Below, one piece after another: positions 29,469-38,689 of a stretch of 64,000 nt of DNA; position 1 is the stretch's first letter; every line of letters begins with the position of its first letter. The translations under genes and the position numbers were made by a program. The stretch comes from Brachycybe producta. Its lineage: Eukaryota; Arthropoda; Diplopoda; Playtdesmida; Andrognathidae. The notes under the pieces are model-generated. The model saw nothing but the letters and a program-made list of their open reading frames with translations. It made no database searches and was not told the DNA's origin. The stretch is taken from contig JAUPFP010000019.1 of the NCBI GenBank assembly GCA_036925085.1, forward strand, positions 4,230,001 through 4,294,000, in the 5' to 3' direction.

Positions 29469-30950
29469 CTCATGAAAGGAGCGGAAACACAGTATTCTGT
29501 CACCGAGCAGGAGTGCTTGGCGGTCATGTTTGCCGTGGGTAAATTCCGTCCTTACCTCTTTAACCGCGAGTTCGTGATCGTAACCGATCACCACGCTCTT
29601 TGCTATCTGCAGACAGCCAAAAACCTGCAAGGCAGGTTGGGGCGTTGGCAGATGCAACTACAAGAGTACCGGTTTAAGGTTCAGTATAGGAAGGGAACAC
29701 TGCACGTGGATGCCGACGCTTTGAGTCGGTATCCTGTTCGTGATGTGGCGGACCTTTCCTTGCCTGAATACATCGAAGCCGATGTAGGTGAGGTTATTTA
29801 CCACATCCATTCCGAGGTGGATTGGGTCAAGGAGCAAGAGGCCTATGGCTGGTGCTCCAAAGTGAAGAGTGAAATCTTCTGTGACCACAACTCGAACCTC
29901 CGGTTCCAGTTTGTGGTGGCAGATGACTTGTTGTTTGCCATCAGGTCCATCCAGGATCGGTTGAGAACTGTTCTGGTAGTTCCGAAGTCGTGCAGGGCTT
30001 TCTGTCTAAGAAAGCTACATGACGTTCCCGAAGCTGGTCACTTCGGGATGTTTAAGACCTACCAGAGACTGCGCTCACGCTTCTACTGGATCGGTATGAA
30101 GCGGGACACTGCCGAATATGTTAAGTCATGTTTGGTGTGTCAGAGAGCGCGACAGTTCGCTCGAAGTCAGGGATTTCTCCAACCGATTGTGCCGGAGTAC
30201 CCAGTTGATACCTGGGGAATGGACTTCGTTGGACCGTTTCCTGCCTCCGTGGGTGGAGTCACCTATGTACTTATCATGGTTGACTATTTCACCCGTTACG
30301 GTGTAGCAAGGGCGGTACGAAGGGCCACGGCCGCCTGTGTTGTAAAATTTCTGAAGGACGAGATCCTTTCGGTGTATGGCACGCCGAAAGCTCTTGTCTC
30401 GGATCGTGGGTCCCAGTTCTCCAGCAAAGTCCTGCTGAAGTTCCGGGAGCACTATAACATAGCACATCACTTCACGACGGCGTACCATCCGCAAGCTAAT
30501 GGGCTTACGGAGCGCACGAACAAAACCGTAATGGAAACCATCAAGCGGTACCTTGATCCCCTCAAGGAACAGCGTGATTGGTGGGATAAATTGCGGCCCG
30601 CCGTGTGGGCTTATAACACAGCTGTCCAGGAGAGTACACAGGTCTCTCCGTATCAGTTGTTGTTTGGCCGTGAGCCTCCGTTGGAGATTGATAACCTCCT
30701 TCCGAATGGTCCAGTCCGCGACTTGCCTGACCAGCAAGCCGTGGAGGAGCAGGCTCGTCAACGTTTGACGGCTGCTCAAAGAAGGCAAAAAGAGTGGTAT
30801 GACGCTGGCCATGTGGAGCCTCCTCTGTATCAGCCTGGTGATCAGGTGTGGATTAGAGATCAGGCTGGGAAGCTCGGTCAGGCGAAGAAATGGAACTTGG
30901 CTTATAAAGCTGAGTACGCGCTAAAGTACGGTGGTCGCACGGTATTCTGA
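29469..30950 (+). CDS. A2: RNase H end and integrase
   Basis: In the same frame as RT, this reads QYSVTEQECLAVMFAVGKFRP and FVIVTDHHALCYLQTAKN (RNase H), then HVDADALSRYP and the integrase. Zinc domain: HDVPEAGHF, CLVCQRARQ. Catalytic core: GMDFVGPF, SDRGSQFSSK and LTERTNKTVME (DDE all present). WAYNTAVQESTQVSPYQLLFGREPP and YQPGDQVWIRDQAGKLGQAKKW follow. A shift near 30915 ends the frame at 30950; the tail continues from 30931. Confidence 0.92.
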   Translation, partial: LMKGAETQYSVTEQECLAVMFAVGKFRPYLFNREFVIVTDHHALCYLQTAKNLQGRLGRWQMQLQEYRFKVQYRKGTLHVDADALSRYPVRDVADLSLPEYIEADVGEVIYHIHSEVDWVKEQEAYGWCSKVKSEIFCDHNSNLRFQFVVADDLLFAIRSIQDRLRTVLVVPKSCRAFCLRKLHDVPEAGHFGMFKTYQRLRSRFYWIGMKRDTAEYVKSCLVCQRARQFARSQGFLQPIVPEYPVDTWGMDFVGPFPASVGGVTYVLIMVDYFTRYGVARAVRRATAACVVKFLKDEILSVYGTPKALVSDRGSQFSSKVLLKFREHYNIAHHFTTAYHPQANGLTERTNKTVMETIKRYLDPLKEQRDWWDKLRPAVWAYNTAVQESTQVSPYQLLFGREPPLEIDNLLPNGPVRDLPDQQAVEEQARQRLTAAQRRQKEWYDAGHVEPPLYQPGDQVWIRDQAGKLGQAKKWNLAYKAEYALKYGGRTVF

Positions 30951-31920
30951 CCTATTTTACGAGATGGAGTTCATAGACGGTTATGTTCGGAAGGTGCGCG
31001 ACCGGTTTCATGTCGATAACCTGAAGCCGTATATACCCACCTGCACTGTGAGAGAGGAAGATGGACTTGGTGTCTCTGACACCTCCTCCGATGCAGACAG
31101 CGATGCCACAGAGGCTTCGGCGCGGAGTGGAATGACTCCGGCGCTAAAGCCACCGTTCGTTTCTTCGCAGGAGTCTACTGACTCCGAGGCAGACGACCCT
31201 CCTCCTCCTCGGTACAATCTCCGTCCGCGGAAACCGAGGGTGTTCGAAATGGGTGGGTTCGAGCCTCAAGTAGGAAGTTGGACGGTATGGGGTACCCTGT
31301 GGGTGTCCCTACCGTGGTGGGAGAGATCTGGCAGTCCGCTACTGTGGGCGGATGGCTGGGAGAGGAGGCGGCCGGACATTGCGGTGTTTGGGGCCCGCCA
31401 CGGTTTCGGTAGAAACCAAGGGCGGTCCATCACCAGGTGTCCAGTCGAAGGTCCGACAAAATCGGTCCGTGGACGGAGAAATCCGTCCATAAAAACCTAT
31501 ATGAAATCTCCAATTACTGTCAATATAAGAGAATTGACGGTAAATGTCTCTACCCACCAGTTCCAGTCTTGGTGTAGGAGAATTCACCGTGTGTCCGTCC
31601 CTAAAAAGGCAGACGACGGTGAAATCTCCATGGTGACCACGCATGAGGTGGCTGATCGTGTTTTAGCCACTACTGCACGGCCATTAGCCGCTAAGACGGT
31701 GAATTTGGCGGCTAGGCGCCATTTTGTTAATCACAAACTTAAACAAAAAACGCTGGCCACACGTGGGTTAAAAAAAAACAAAATTCACCGTCGAAGAGGC
31801 CACCTAGAACTGGAAAAAGAGGGCATCATAGAAAAAGTAAGTCCCTCTAAGGGAATTTCCTTCTCCAGTCTGTTGGCAGTTTTTTTTTTCTGTGTTAATA
31901 GTGTGTTTTACGGTCAATGA
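30931..31920 (+). CDS. A2: integrase tail and post-integrase extension
   Basis: The 329-codon frame takes over with ARYSDLFYEMEFIDGYVRKVRDRFHVDNLKPYIP (GPY/F-like tail), an acidic Ser/Thr stretch (SSQESTDSEADDPPPP) and RYNLRPRKPRVF. It does not stop there but continues about 200 residues: WGTLWVSLPWWERSG, RRPDIAVFGARHGFGRN, QFQSWCRRIHRVSVPKKADDGE, VADRVLATTARPLAAKTVNLAARRHF. A3 has the same block and A1 a diverged one. The last 50 codons run into spacer. No known domain is recognised. Confidence 0.75.
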   Translation: MVARYSDLFYEMEFIDGYVRKVRDRFHVDNLKPYIPTCTVREEDGLGVSDTSSDADSDATEASARSGMTPALKPPFVSSQESTDSEADDPPPPRYNLRPRKPRVFEMGGFEPQVGSWTVWGTLWVSLPWWERSGSPLLWADGWERRRPDIAVFGARHGFGRNQGRSITRCPVEGPTKSVRGRRNPSIKTYMKSPITVNIRELTVNVSTHQFQSWCRRIHRVSVPKKADDGEISMVTTHEVADRVLATTARPLAAKTVNLAARRHFVNHKLKQKTLATRGLKKNKIHRRRGHLELEKEGIIEKVSPSKGISFSSLLAVFFFCVNSVFYGQ

Positions 31921-32160
31921 CCGTATTCACACGTGGTGGGAGTGGTTTTGCCGCCATGACTGTTGTCATAGTGGCCAAACCACTACGGAAAGCACTTTTC
32001 CGGCGGGTTCAGCCCGTCCGGACGCCGTTTCGCCTGGGAAGGCCCAAGTTCGACGGTGTTTGGTCGGTAGAAGCCCGCCAGGGAGTGGTTTTCGCCATCC
32101 GAAGGCGGTAAAACACGGTCTCGACCGTGAATTGCCGACTTTGGACGGTGATAACGGCAT
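31921..32160 (+). repeat. A2: short ACGGT-rich spacer, deleted end
   Basis: It matches A3 from about 15361 to 15620, then jumps straight to ORF3 middle sequence (CAGAGCCAAGGCGCTC). The splice acceptor and ORF3 N-terminal half seen in A3 (15620-16790) are therefore deleted in A2. Confidence 0.65.
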
Positions 32161-32706
32161 CACTGCCAGAGCCAAGGCGCTCGCAGAGAAAGAGGCAATG
32201 CTTAAAGCTAAGGAAGAGGCGTTGAAGAAGTTCACGCCTGCTGTGGGGCTTCGAGCAGAAACTCTCGCCCGCCCTGACGGTTGTCCAGGGGCTGCTTGGC
32301 CAGAGAAGCCGGCTGCTGGATCGGGTCCGCCCGAGGCAGTAGCTGGCCACTCCGGCTGGCAGTCGGACAACCCGAAGAGGGACCGGCGAGCGGAGAAGAA
32401 GGCTACTCAGCCTCCAGTACCCGCTAGCGGTAAAATGGGGAAATCTGCGAGTGGTGGTGGTGGCAATTGAGAAAAAAGGTCCCGCCCTCACACCCCACCA
32501 GTTGCTGAAAGCTCTAGAGGCAAGAAGGCCAGGTCCTCCGGTCGAGGAAAGGTCTTCGAACCTCAGAAGCCCGAGAGCTTTTAGGACAAGCTCAAACGGC
32601 TTCAGGCTCAAGCAGCGAGCTTGCACCGACAGATCGCTCGTGTGGTCGGTGCAGGTGAGCGGCAGAGTTTGAGCGCTGGGCTGCGGAGTTCTCTCCCCTG
32701 CAGGGA
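32161..32706 (+). pseudogene. A2: ORF3 middle part
   Basis: The frame reads ARAKALAEKEAMLKAKEEALKKFTP (charged helix), a Gly/Ala/Pro-rich stretch and DNPKRDRRAEKKATQPP, stops at 32468-32470, and continues in the same frame with RSRPHTPPVAESSRGKKARSS. A TAG at 32582 and a one-base loss near 32668 (against GAGCGGCAGGAGTTTGAG in A3) follow. The coiled-coil QAQAASLHRQIARVVG lies in between. Confidence 0.6.
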
Positions 32707-34365
32707 ATGCCCGCCCGGAGTCCGCTCAAAACAGGGGAACCTCCGTTCGGTCGTGGCGTCCCGCCTAGTGCGAGTGCCACGACCATCGCCGGCCAGAAGC
32801 GAATCGCCGAGAGGGAGGCGATGCAGGCTTCCAGTGCACCAGCCCATGGTGCGGAAGCCAAAGCTACTGGTGGCAAGAGTCAGCCGACTCTTGCACCGAA
32901 GGAGAAGCCTCTCCTTCGGGATTGTCGAGGAAGATTTGTCTCCGGACAGTCATCCTCGGCCGCCACCTCGGCTAAGGGCACTTCTGCAAAGAAGAGTACG
33001 GCTCCGGCCGGAAAACCTTCGAAGAAGGAGTCCGAGAAGGCGAAGGGGGCTAACCACCCGCCTAAGCCTGATCGGCCCAGCAAGTCGTCGGGGTCAGTTA
33101 AGTCTGACACGACGCATGGTCAACCTTCCTCTCACGGAAAGAAAAAGAAAAAGGAAAAGGACCGTAAAAGGTCCAAGCATGAGAGGAAGGGGAGTTCGAC
33201 ACTTTCCAGTAGTAGGCACCAGGGAGCCGAAACTGGAGGCGTCGTGGAGGAAAAGGAGGAGTCCCGGCGTGCTCAGGCAAGCACGCCGGCCGGGAGTCAA
33301 CCGATCCATACCCGTCCCGTTGAGGCGGCGCGGATGGATGGTAGGTCGATGCGCGATGTTTTGGTCGGCATGCCTCCGTCCTCCCCGAAGGTGGATGCGG
33401 TCTCGAGCCTACGGGTTCGAGCAGTGGGAACCCTGCACCGTGTGACTTTGCCCTCACCTAAGGGCGAAGGAACCTCGGTGGCTGGAGTCAGTGTTCCCAC
33501 AATACGTGACCCCGTGACCCCTAGTGGGGGTACACCCTTTTCTCCGGTCCATGGCAGCGGGGTATTTGATACCCTAGGACCAGAAAAGTCAACCTCCCCT
33601 AGGCCTGAGGCCGAGGGACGGCGTATTGGCGCATTGCCCCAGTATTCAGATGCAGAGGTGTATCTGAATAACCGACTGGGTCTTTGGCAGGACCAGCCGG
33701 GAATGGAGGGTTGCCAATACCACGGCTACTCCCGTCTGGATGAGCCACTTCCAGAGCCGTGGGTAGCGAGGCTACCACCATACAACATGCGCCATGTGGT
33801 GGCGTTTGGTTGTGGAGGTTTTCCGGTAGTAATGGTCATAAACCCGGTCCAGCAAACATTTGCAATTCTGGATGTGGTGGGACTAGATGCCGAGATAGTT
33901 CGTCTAGCCCGGCGTGCAGCCCCATTCATCCAACCTTTGCTGGGATGTGACCTAGGTGGTATGGCTAGACAGTTCATTACTGAGCCTCTGCCAGGGTGTG
34001 AGACCGAACCCACGGTTGCCCTGGTGGACCTCCTAACAAGTCGGACGCTTCACACACGTCCGCAACTCCAGGATATTCCTTTCGAGGAATTCCGAGCCCT
34101 GGAAGAAAGCCGTCTTAGGGGGACGGTCTTCGAAACTGGTTTTGGGTGGTGTAACACCCAGATGTGCCTGTGGTGGGCACGTCGGTGGGCTGCGGAGTGG
34201 ATGAGCTCCACTTTCGCGACACCGCCAGAGAAGCCGTCCGGTACCTATGAAGGTCAGGTTCGGGGAGCAATCCTGGCTGGCTCGACTGACCTGTTCCCGA
34301 GACGGAACAGGGAAGTTGAGAGGATTGTGGCAACCTGGTCTGCTCAATTTTTAAATTTTGATTGA
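32707..34365 (+). CDS. A2: ORF3 C-terminal part with conserved domain
   Basis: This 552-codon open frame is the longest unbroken frame of A2. Residues 1-200 are basic and Ser/Lys-rich (KKKKEKDRKRSKHERKGSS). Residues 215-300 include GRSMRDVLVGMPPSSPKVDAV. The end is the conserved domain: MRHVVAFGCGGFPVVMVI, FAILDVVGLDAEIVRLARRA, QPLLGCDLGGMA and ALVDLLTSRTLH, then GWCNTQMCLWWARRW. The frame reads through the polypurine tract and ends 40 nt inside the LTR. The ATG at 32707 is internal, not the true start. No homologous protein family is recognised. Confidence 0.75.
   Translation: MPARSPLKTGEPPFGRGVPPSASATTIAGQKRIAEREAMQASSAPAHGAEAKATGGKSQPTLAPKEKPLLRDCRGRFVSGQSSSAATSAKGTSAKKSTAPAGKPSKKESEKAKGANHPPKPDRPSKSSGSVKSDTTHGQPSSHGKKKKKEKDRKRSKHERKGSSTLSSSRHQGAETGGVVEEKEESRRAQASTPAGSQPIHTRPVEAARMDGRSMRDVLVGMPPSSPKVDAVSSLRVRAVGTLHRVTLPSPKGEGTSVAGVSVPTIRDPVTPSGGTPFSPVHGSGVFDTLGPEKSTSPRPEAEGRRIGALPQYSDAEVYLNNRLGLWQDQPGMEGCQYHGYSRLDEPLPEPWVARLPPYNMRHVVAFGCGGFPVVMVINPVQQTFAILDVVGLDAEIVRLARRAAPFIQPLLGCDLGGMARQFITEPLPGCETEPTVALVDLLTSRTLHTRPQLQDIPFEEFRALEESRLRGTVFETGFGWCNTQMCLWWARRWAAEWMSSTFATPPEKPSGTYEGQVRGAILAGSTDLFPRRNREVERIVATWSAQFLNFD
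34309..34324 (+). other. A2 polypurine tract
   Basis: AGGGAAGTTGAGAGGA just before the LTR start TGTGGCAACC. It also codes for part of ORF3 (REVER). Confidence 0.85.
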
Positions 34366-35052
34366 GCAGACGAATTTCCCTATGGTGGTCTGCCTGACAG
34401 CTACAGTAGGCTGTTAGGTCGGACGCCATTTTGGTGCCAGCAGACCTCTCACCATGAAGTCTATGGGTGAGAGGTCAAATGTGACCTCTGTCCCCTCCAG
34501 GTGGAGTTGCCTGGAGGTTTCCTGTGGCCTAGTCAACCACAGGATCTGGGCAGTGTGTTGTTGGGAGCTCTAGAGGCTAGACCTTTGGGTGGAGGTCAAG
34601 GAGACCTCCACTGGCCAGCATTCTCATCTCTTTTGTTTGCCTTTGGCCTTTGTGCCTTTGTATAAAGTGCTTTTAGGGCTGGTCAAACGGACCAGCCCTT
34701 TTCTGTAAATAATCATCACTGTCATCAATCGTCGTAAGTGTAATTAAACACTGTTTTAATTCATCACTTGTGTGTCGTGTCTATTTCTTTGGGGAGTTAC
34801 TGCGAGGGGTGGGTTTTCTGGTTTGGAGAAACTCCACCGTCTTTTACCGGCTCACGGTAGAACCGTTGTTCTACCGCGATATTCTCGGCGTGGCGGCGTG
34901 GTTTTTCGTCGTGTCCATCGTGGGTGGCTCCTGCAGCCGACACATCCCAAGAGGAACACCGTGGAACACCGGTAGACGGTAAGTTTTTACGACCGTGTTT
35001 CGTGGGCATTCAAATTTATCGTGTTATTGTAACGGTCCGGCGGGACGTTACA
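34326..35052 (+). mobile_element. A2 3' LTR
   Basis: The 727-bp LTR runs from TGTGGCAACCTGG to GGGACGTTACA. TATAAAG lies at 34661-34667 and the donor-like GACGGTAAGT ends at 34983. Its last 350 nt match the A2 5' LTR. A hairpin-forming end (TAACGGTCCGGCGGGACGTTA) is shared. Right after it, Tc1 transposase sequence begins. Confidence 0.88.
34661..34667 (+). promoter_or_regulatory. A2 3' LTR TATA box
   Basis: TATAAAG after GTGCCTTTG. A start about 30 nt downstream (34690-34698) would coincide with the point where similarity to the shortened 5' LTR begins. Confidence 0.5.
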
Positions 35053-35340
35053 TGGTGGTGGGAGCCTGACAATATCCGAAGTGTTTAGCACCTTTGGAAT
35101 GAGGAGTTTTGCCTTTATTTCAACCAAAACAAATATCAGCGATTATCAGACATTGTTACGAGAGTATGTACTGTCATAAACATCGATTCCATAGTATTCC
35201 AGCAAGAAATTTTCCCAGTTTCCTCCAATAACCTAATGAAGGAATGGTTACGAAACCAAAATATCACCACTCTCGAATGGCCGGCGTGTCCCCCAGACTT
35301 AAATCTTGTAAAGAAACTTTTGGGACATCATCGTACATGA
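35053..35340 (+). pseudogene. Tc1/mariner transposase, C-terminal remnant
   Basis: This is the cut-and-paste transposase of a Tc1-like element. Starting directly at the A2 LTR, it reads MVVGA (family VMVWGA), then, through several frames, DYQTLLREYVLS, and clearly IVFQQEIFPVSSNNLMKEWL, NQNITTLEWPACPPDLNLVKKL. The last matches the conserved FQQDNAP.H...LEWPA.SPDLNPIENLW. The catalytic Asp of QQDN is Glu here; the last Asp (PDLN) is kept. The N-terminal half is gone, replaced by the nested RetB and A2 sequence. Confidence 0.85.
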
Positions 35341-35433
35341 TTATTAAGCAGATTGCTCTAATTAAACTGCAATATCAAAGCTGAAAAGTGTCATTTTAGC
35401 TGCTTCGGGACAGAATTTCTGTATATGTGCTTA

Positions 35434-35708
35434 TAAATCTAGTTTAAAGTATGTAGAAAACAATGTTTAAGTTCTAAAACATCAGGACAGTCATATACCT
35501 TGTTAATTTTAATGTTACTGTTGTGTTCCGAATGTTACTTTGTCACAATAATTAATTAAAGGGAAAAGTTCATTAGTGCGTCTATAATTATGAAACGGCC
35601 ATTTTCCAGTTATTAATTTTTTTAATTTTTACCTTTTTAAGAAAAAAAATTTTGTTTAGCAGACAGTTTGTAAAAAAGATGATCTGTTTATGGTGAAAAT
35701 TTCAGGCA
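35434..35708 (-). repeat. Tc1/mariner long terminal inverted repeat, right
   Basis: TAAATCTAGTTTAAAGTATG through GAAAATTTCAGGC is the complement of 23175-23460. The outer end is missing; a different palindromic element starts at about 35711. Confidence 0.8.
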
Positions 35709-35710
35709 AA

Positions 35711-36242
35711 TAAATTTTTCATATTTAAAGTTATCCAATTTTAATTTTTCAAAGTGTAATGTGCAACTTAAATATATGCTGATCTAGGTATAGAATGACA
35801 AAAAATTGGTAAGTGCGGTTATGTTAAAAAAAACTATTTCAAAATGGCGAATTTCTAGTTCTTATGTTACATTCATTGAATACGCCCAAATGAGAAAATT
35901 TATTATTAAATTATAAAACTAGTGGGGTAACCCGTCATAAATGACGGGAGCAAAATTCACAGGCAATTGTGCGCATGCGCGTCGTTTTTTCCTTTTTTTA
36001 CTCCTTTCATTTCAATTTCAGTCACCCCCTCCCACTTTTCTCTCTCTTTCTCGCTCTTCTACACTTTCCAAACTTTTCCCCTCACCCCTCCCACTTTTCT
36101 CTCTCCCCCTTCTACACTTTCCAAAGGAAGAGTTCAACATATAGTTGACCTTGAGAAAAAAAAACGGTTCATTTATTCAAATTTATATAAAATCCGATGT
36201 GCTTCAATGGTTTTTGTTACTCCACACACACACAGACCTGGG

Positions 36243-36287
<45 letters not shown>

Positions 36288-36630
36288 ATTATTAAATTAT
36301 ATATAAAATATTAAATTATAAAATGCGTAAAAATAATTAAAAAAAACAGAAAAAAATCAGCACGTGTTGGCTTCTCTGTAGTTTAATTGTGTTTTTTAAA
36401 AAAATATTTTGACGTATTTTTAAGAGCATTTTAATGGATGTTTTCTTCTTATTTGGGCGTACTCAATTTAGTGCAACATAAATAGTTAAACATTTGTTAT
36501 TTTGAAAGTTTTTAAAAATACAATATTTACCCAATTTGTTGTCATTCTATCACTCGATCAGCATATATTTAAGGTGCACATTGGACTTTGAAAAATTAAA
36601 ATTGGACAACTTTAAATATGAAAAATAAAC
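35711..36630. mobile_element. Palindromic element with 190-bp arms
   Basis: The arm 35711-35897 pairs with 36444-36630: CATATTTAAAGTTATCCAAT against its complement, GCTGATC...ATAGAATGACAA, and TACGCCCAAAT. The centre holds TAACCCGTCATAAATGACGG (a small hairpin), two CCCCTCCCACTTTTCTCTCT-type pyrimidine repeats, and a TA microsatellite. No transposase is visible, so it is a non-autonomous foldback or MITE. Confidence 0.7.
36243..36292. repeat. (TA)n microsatellite
   Basis: About 40 nt of uninterrupted TA with ATATTA edges, inside the palindromic element. Confidence 0.9.
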
Positions 36631-36926
36631 TGTGTATTTTAAAAATTAACATTTTTTCTTTAACATCGGTTCTATGGGCTCAATAGAACAACGATGCAAA
36701 CGCTAAGTGTCGAGTATTTGACCTCCATTGCTTTTTAGAGCAAAGGAGGTATATTGTGTGATCATGCAAGAAAAGTGACAAAAAAGGATGTCTGTATGTC
36801 TGTGGGTCTGGAACGCTGAGTTTGTGGGTGGAACAACTCAAGATGACGTTCCTGACAAAAATTCAAAAAATTTTACACAGGGGTTATTTTTTTATGAATT
36901 TTTTAGAAACAAATTTTGAGTTTTTG
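36631..36926. other. No gene recognised
   Basis: Mixed DNA with a short hairpin (TACCTCC...GGAGGT) near 36719-36751 and a GTGGGTGGAACAACTC motif that recurs as GTGGGTCGAACAACTC right after the hAT element (45388), possibly an old local duplication. Confidence 0.4.
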
Positions 36927-37210
36927 GTCATAATTAGGGTTGGCAAAGATTTGTGATCACAACTATTTTATTTTTTAATTATTCAGCTTACTTTTAGCAG
37001 AACTTTACAAAACTATGCAAATTAAGCTTAATAAGCACTAATTGAAATCACACAATTCGGCAAAAATTTGGAGAAATCACACAAAGTGCAATAAATGCAC
37101 AAAAATCACAAATATGTCCACAAAAAGTTAAAAAATAGATACAAAAAATTACAAAATTTAATTTTGAAAAAGCTGTCCCACACCCACATACTGCTTATAA
37201 TGCAACCAAT

Positions 37211-37286
37211 TACATCACCTCGCCCTTGATTGAGAAATTCCTTAATGACTTGACAGAGAATACCAAAGCCATTGCTGCTGCTAAAG
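37211..37286 (+). pseudogene. hAT transposase fragment, before B2 insert
   Basis: The frame reads ITSPLIEKFLNDLTENTKAI up to the AAAG target duplication at 37283-37286 and continues in the same frame after the retrotransposon at 44785 (one AAAG counted once). Confidence 0.7.
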
Positions 37287-37642
37287 TGAGATGTTTGGGG
37301 CCCGCCGCTATTCTCGCTGTGTAGCGTTTTTCGTTTTTGGGGGTTTTTGCGTCACCCTGTATTTTGTGTAGCTTCTGGGCCACTCGGTATCTTTGGTACC
37401 AAGTGACCCAGATATCATATGTGATAAGACAACAATCTGACCTTTTCGTTCCCCCTCATTTTATTCGTTTTCAATTTGAATTTGTTTTCGTTTCTCCTGT
37501 TGTCACCTATGTGTGATAACAGGGGATGAGTCATGATTTTGGACAAATGGATCAATTTCTTGATTGGTCCATTTGGTCCAAAATATTGTTTTAACCAATC
37601 GTTAGGTATGGCCCTGAGAATCCGACTTTGGGATTCTCAGGG

Positions 37643-37650
37643 TATATAAA
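37643..37650 (+). promoter_or_regulatory. B2 LTR TATA box
   Basis: TATATAAA after ATTCTCAGGG; the same box is at 44238-44245 in the 3' LTR. It is the likely U3 promoter for all B2 RNA. Confidence 0.65.
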
Positions 37651-37934
37651 GAGTCATTTTTATGTGCTCAAGAGCTTCTTCTTAAGATACCGAACCTATG
37701 CCCGATTTTGGCTAGGTTCTTTTCTTTTTAATATTCAAGTTGTATTTTTATGTGTTGTGCAAAACCAGTTTTATGTTATTTCACCGAAATAAATCTACAT
37801 TTTCATATTCAACTCAACCAGTGGTGTTAATTATTCGAGACTTAAAATTCCGCGATTGTGAATTCATCATTTGCAGGTCTTCACCTACTTTGGATACATC
37901 AAAAAAGGTCCCAACAGGTGCAAACCTGCAACGT

Positions 37935-37944
37935 ACAAGTGAGT
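37935..37944 (+). promoter_or_regulatory. Candidate 5' splice site in B2 LTR
   Basis: ACAA|GTGAGT in R-U5, repeated at 44533 in the 3' LTR; the older RetB LTR at 23708 has GTAAGT here. It could splice to the acceptor at 41981. Confidence 0.5.
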
Positions 37945-38193
37945 ATATTTTTACACGATTCTTAGGGCAGATTTACGGACGAAAGTCCGAGAGATACAGA
38001 GATTATAGATCCTCAAGACTGAAATCTTTTGCCAGAGACTAGTGAGGACATAAAATAGACGTTATATTGGTCTAGTCCTCCCGGGCCAGTAGAATTAGTG
38101 ACCTAGCCAACCACTATCAATACGAGTGCAAACTCGCTCGTATTAACCAAAAAGAGCAGATTCTACTAACGGAAAAAGGTCCGTCACAATATA

Positions 38194-38211
38194 TGGTGGA
38201 GGTGCGGGGTA
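38194..38211 (+). other. B2 primer binding site
   Basis: TGGTGGAGGTGCGGGGTA, 5 nt after the LTR end and identical to the A2 site, so both families use the same tRNA. Confidence 0.85.
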
Positions 38212-38360
38212 GTTTATAAAACTTGCTACCTCGTTTTGCCCTAAGAAACTTGTTAAAAAACACGAGAATTATCGTAATTCAATTGTGCAAACAATTTTGA
38301 AACCAAACAAAATTGTTCGAAACATTTTTACGTTTTTATTGACACAAATTACGATACATA

Positions 38361-38689
38361 ATGATGAATACCAACGGAATAACCGCAAGGTTCTCCCAGC
38401 AACTCCAATTCAGACGCCGACATGAACAGCTCGTAAAGGAACGAGCGAAAGCTCGGGAAACACGCCGTGTTGCCCGCGAAACACGGAAGCAAGAGAAAGA
38501 GGACAAGCTGAGGGCCCTTGCAGCAGAGAAGCGACTCCAGGAGGAAGAATAGCATGCTGAAGACGAAGAACAACAAGCCGACGCCCGACTCAAGACTGAA
38601 GCATCTTCTGAGGCCTCTCGACGAAGCAACGAACAGAAGATGGTCGACCGGTTTGCCGAACTGATGAAAGACGCTACTTTTGAAAGTTG
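38361..38689 (+). pseudogene. B2: gag N-terminal part
   Basis: From ATG 38361 (or 38364) the frame reads NTNGITARFSQQLQFRRRHE and continues as an Arg/Lys/Glu-rich helix (ETRRVARETRKQEKEDKLRA). A TAG at 38550-38552 interrupts; the frame then goes on to KMVDRFAELMKDATFES and a stop at 38687-38689. RetC has a similar charged gag start (63118-63414). Capsid, zinc knuckle and protease are all missing: RT begins directly at 38690. Confidence 0.65.

Larger units (their letters stand above)
37287..38188 (+). mobile_element. B2 5' LTR
   Basis: The 902-bp LTR runs from TGAGATGTTTGGGG to GGTCCGTCACA. TATATAAA lies at 37643-37650, AATAAA near 37787 and a donor-like ACAA|GTGAGT at 37939. By eye it differs from the 3' LTR at about a dozen places, so the insertion is fairly recent. 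A 4-bp target duplication (AAAG) flanks the element. Confidence 0.95.
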
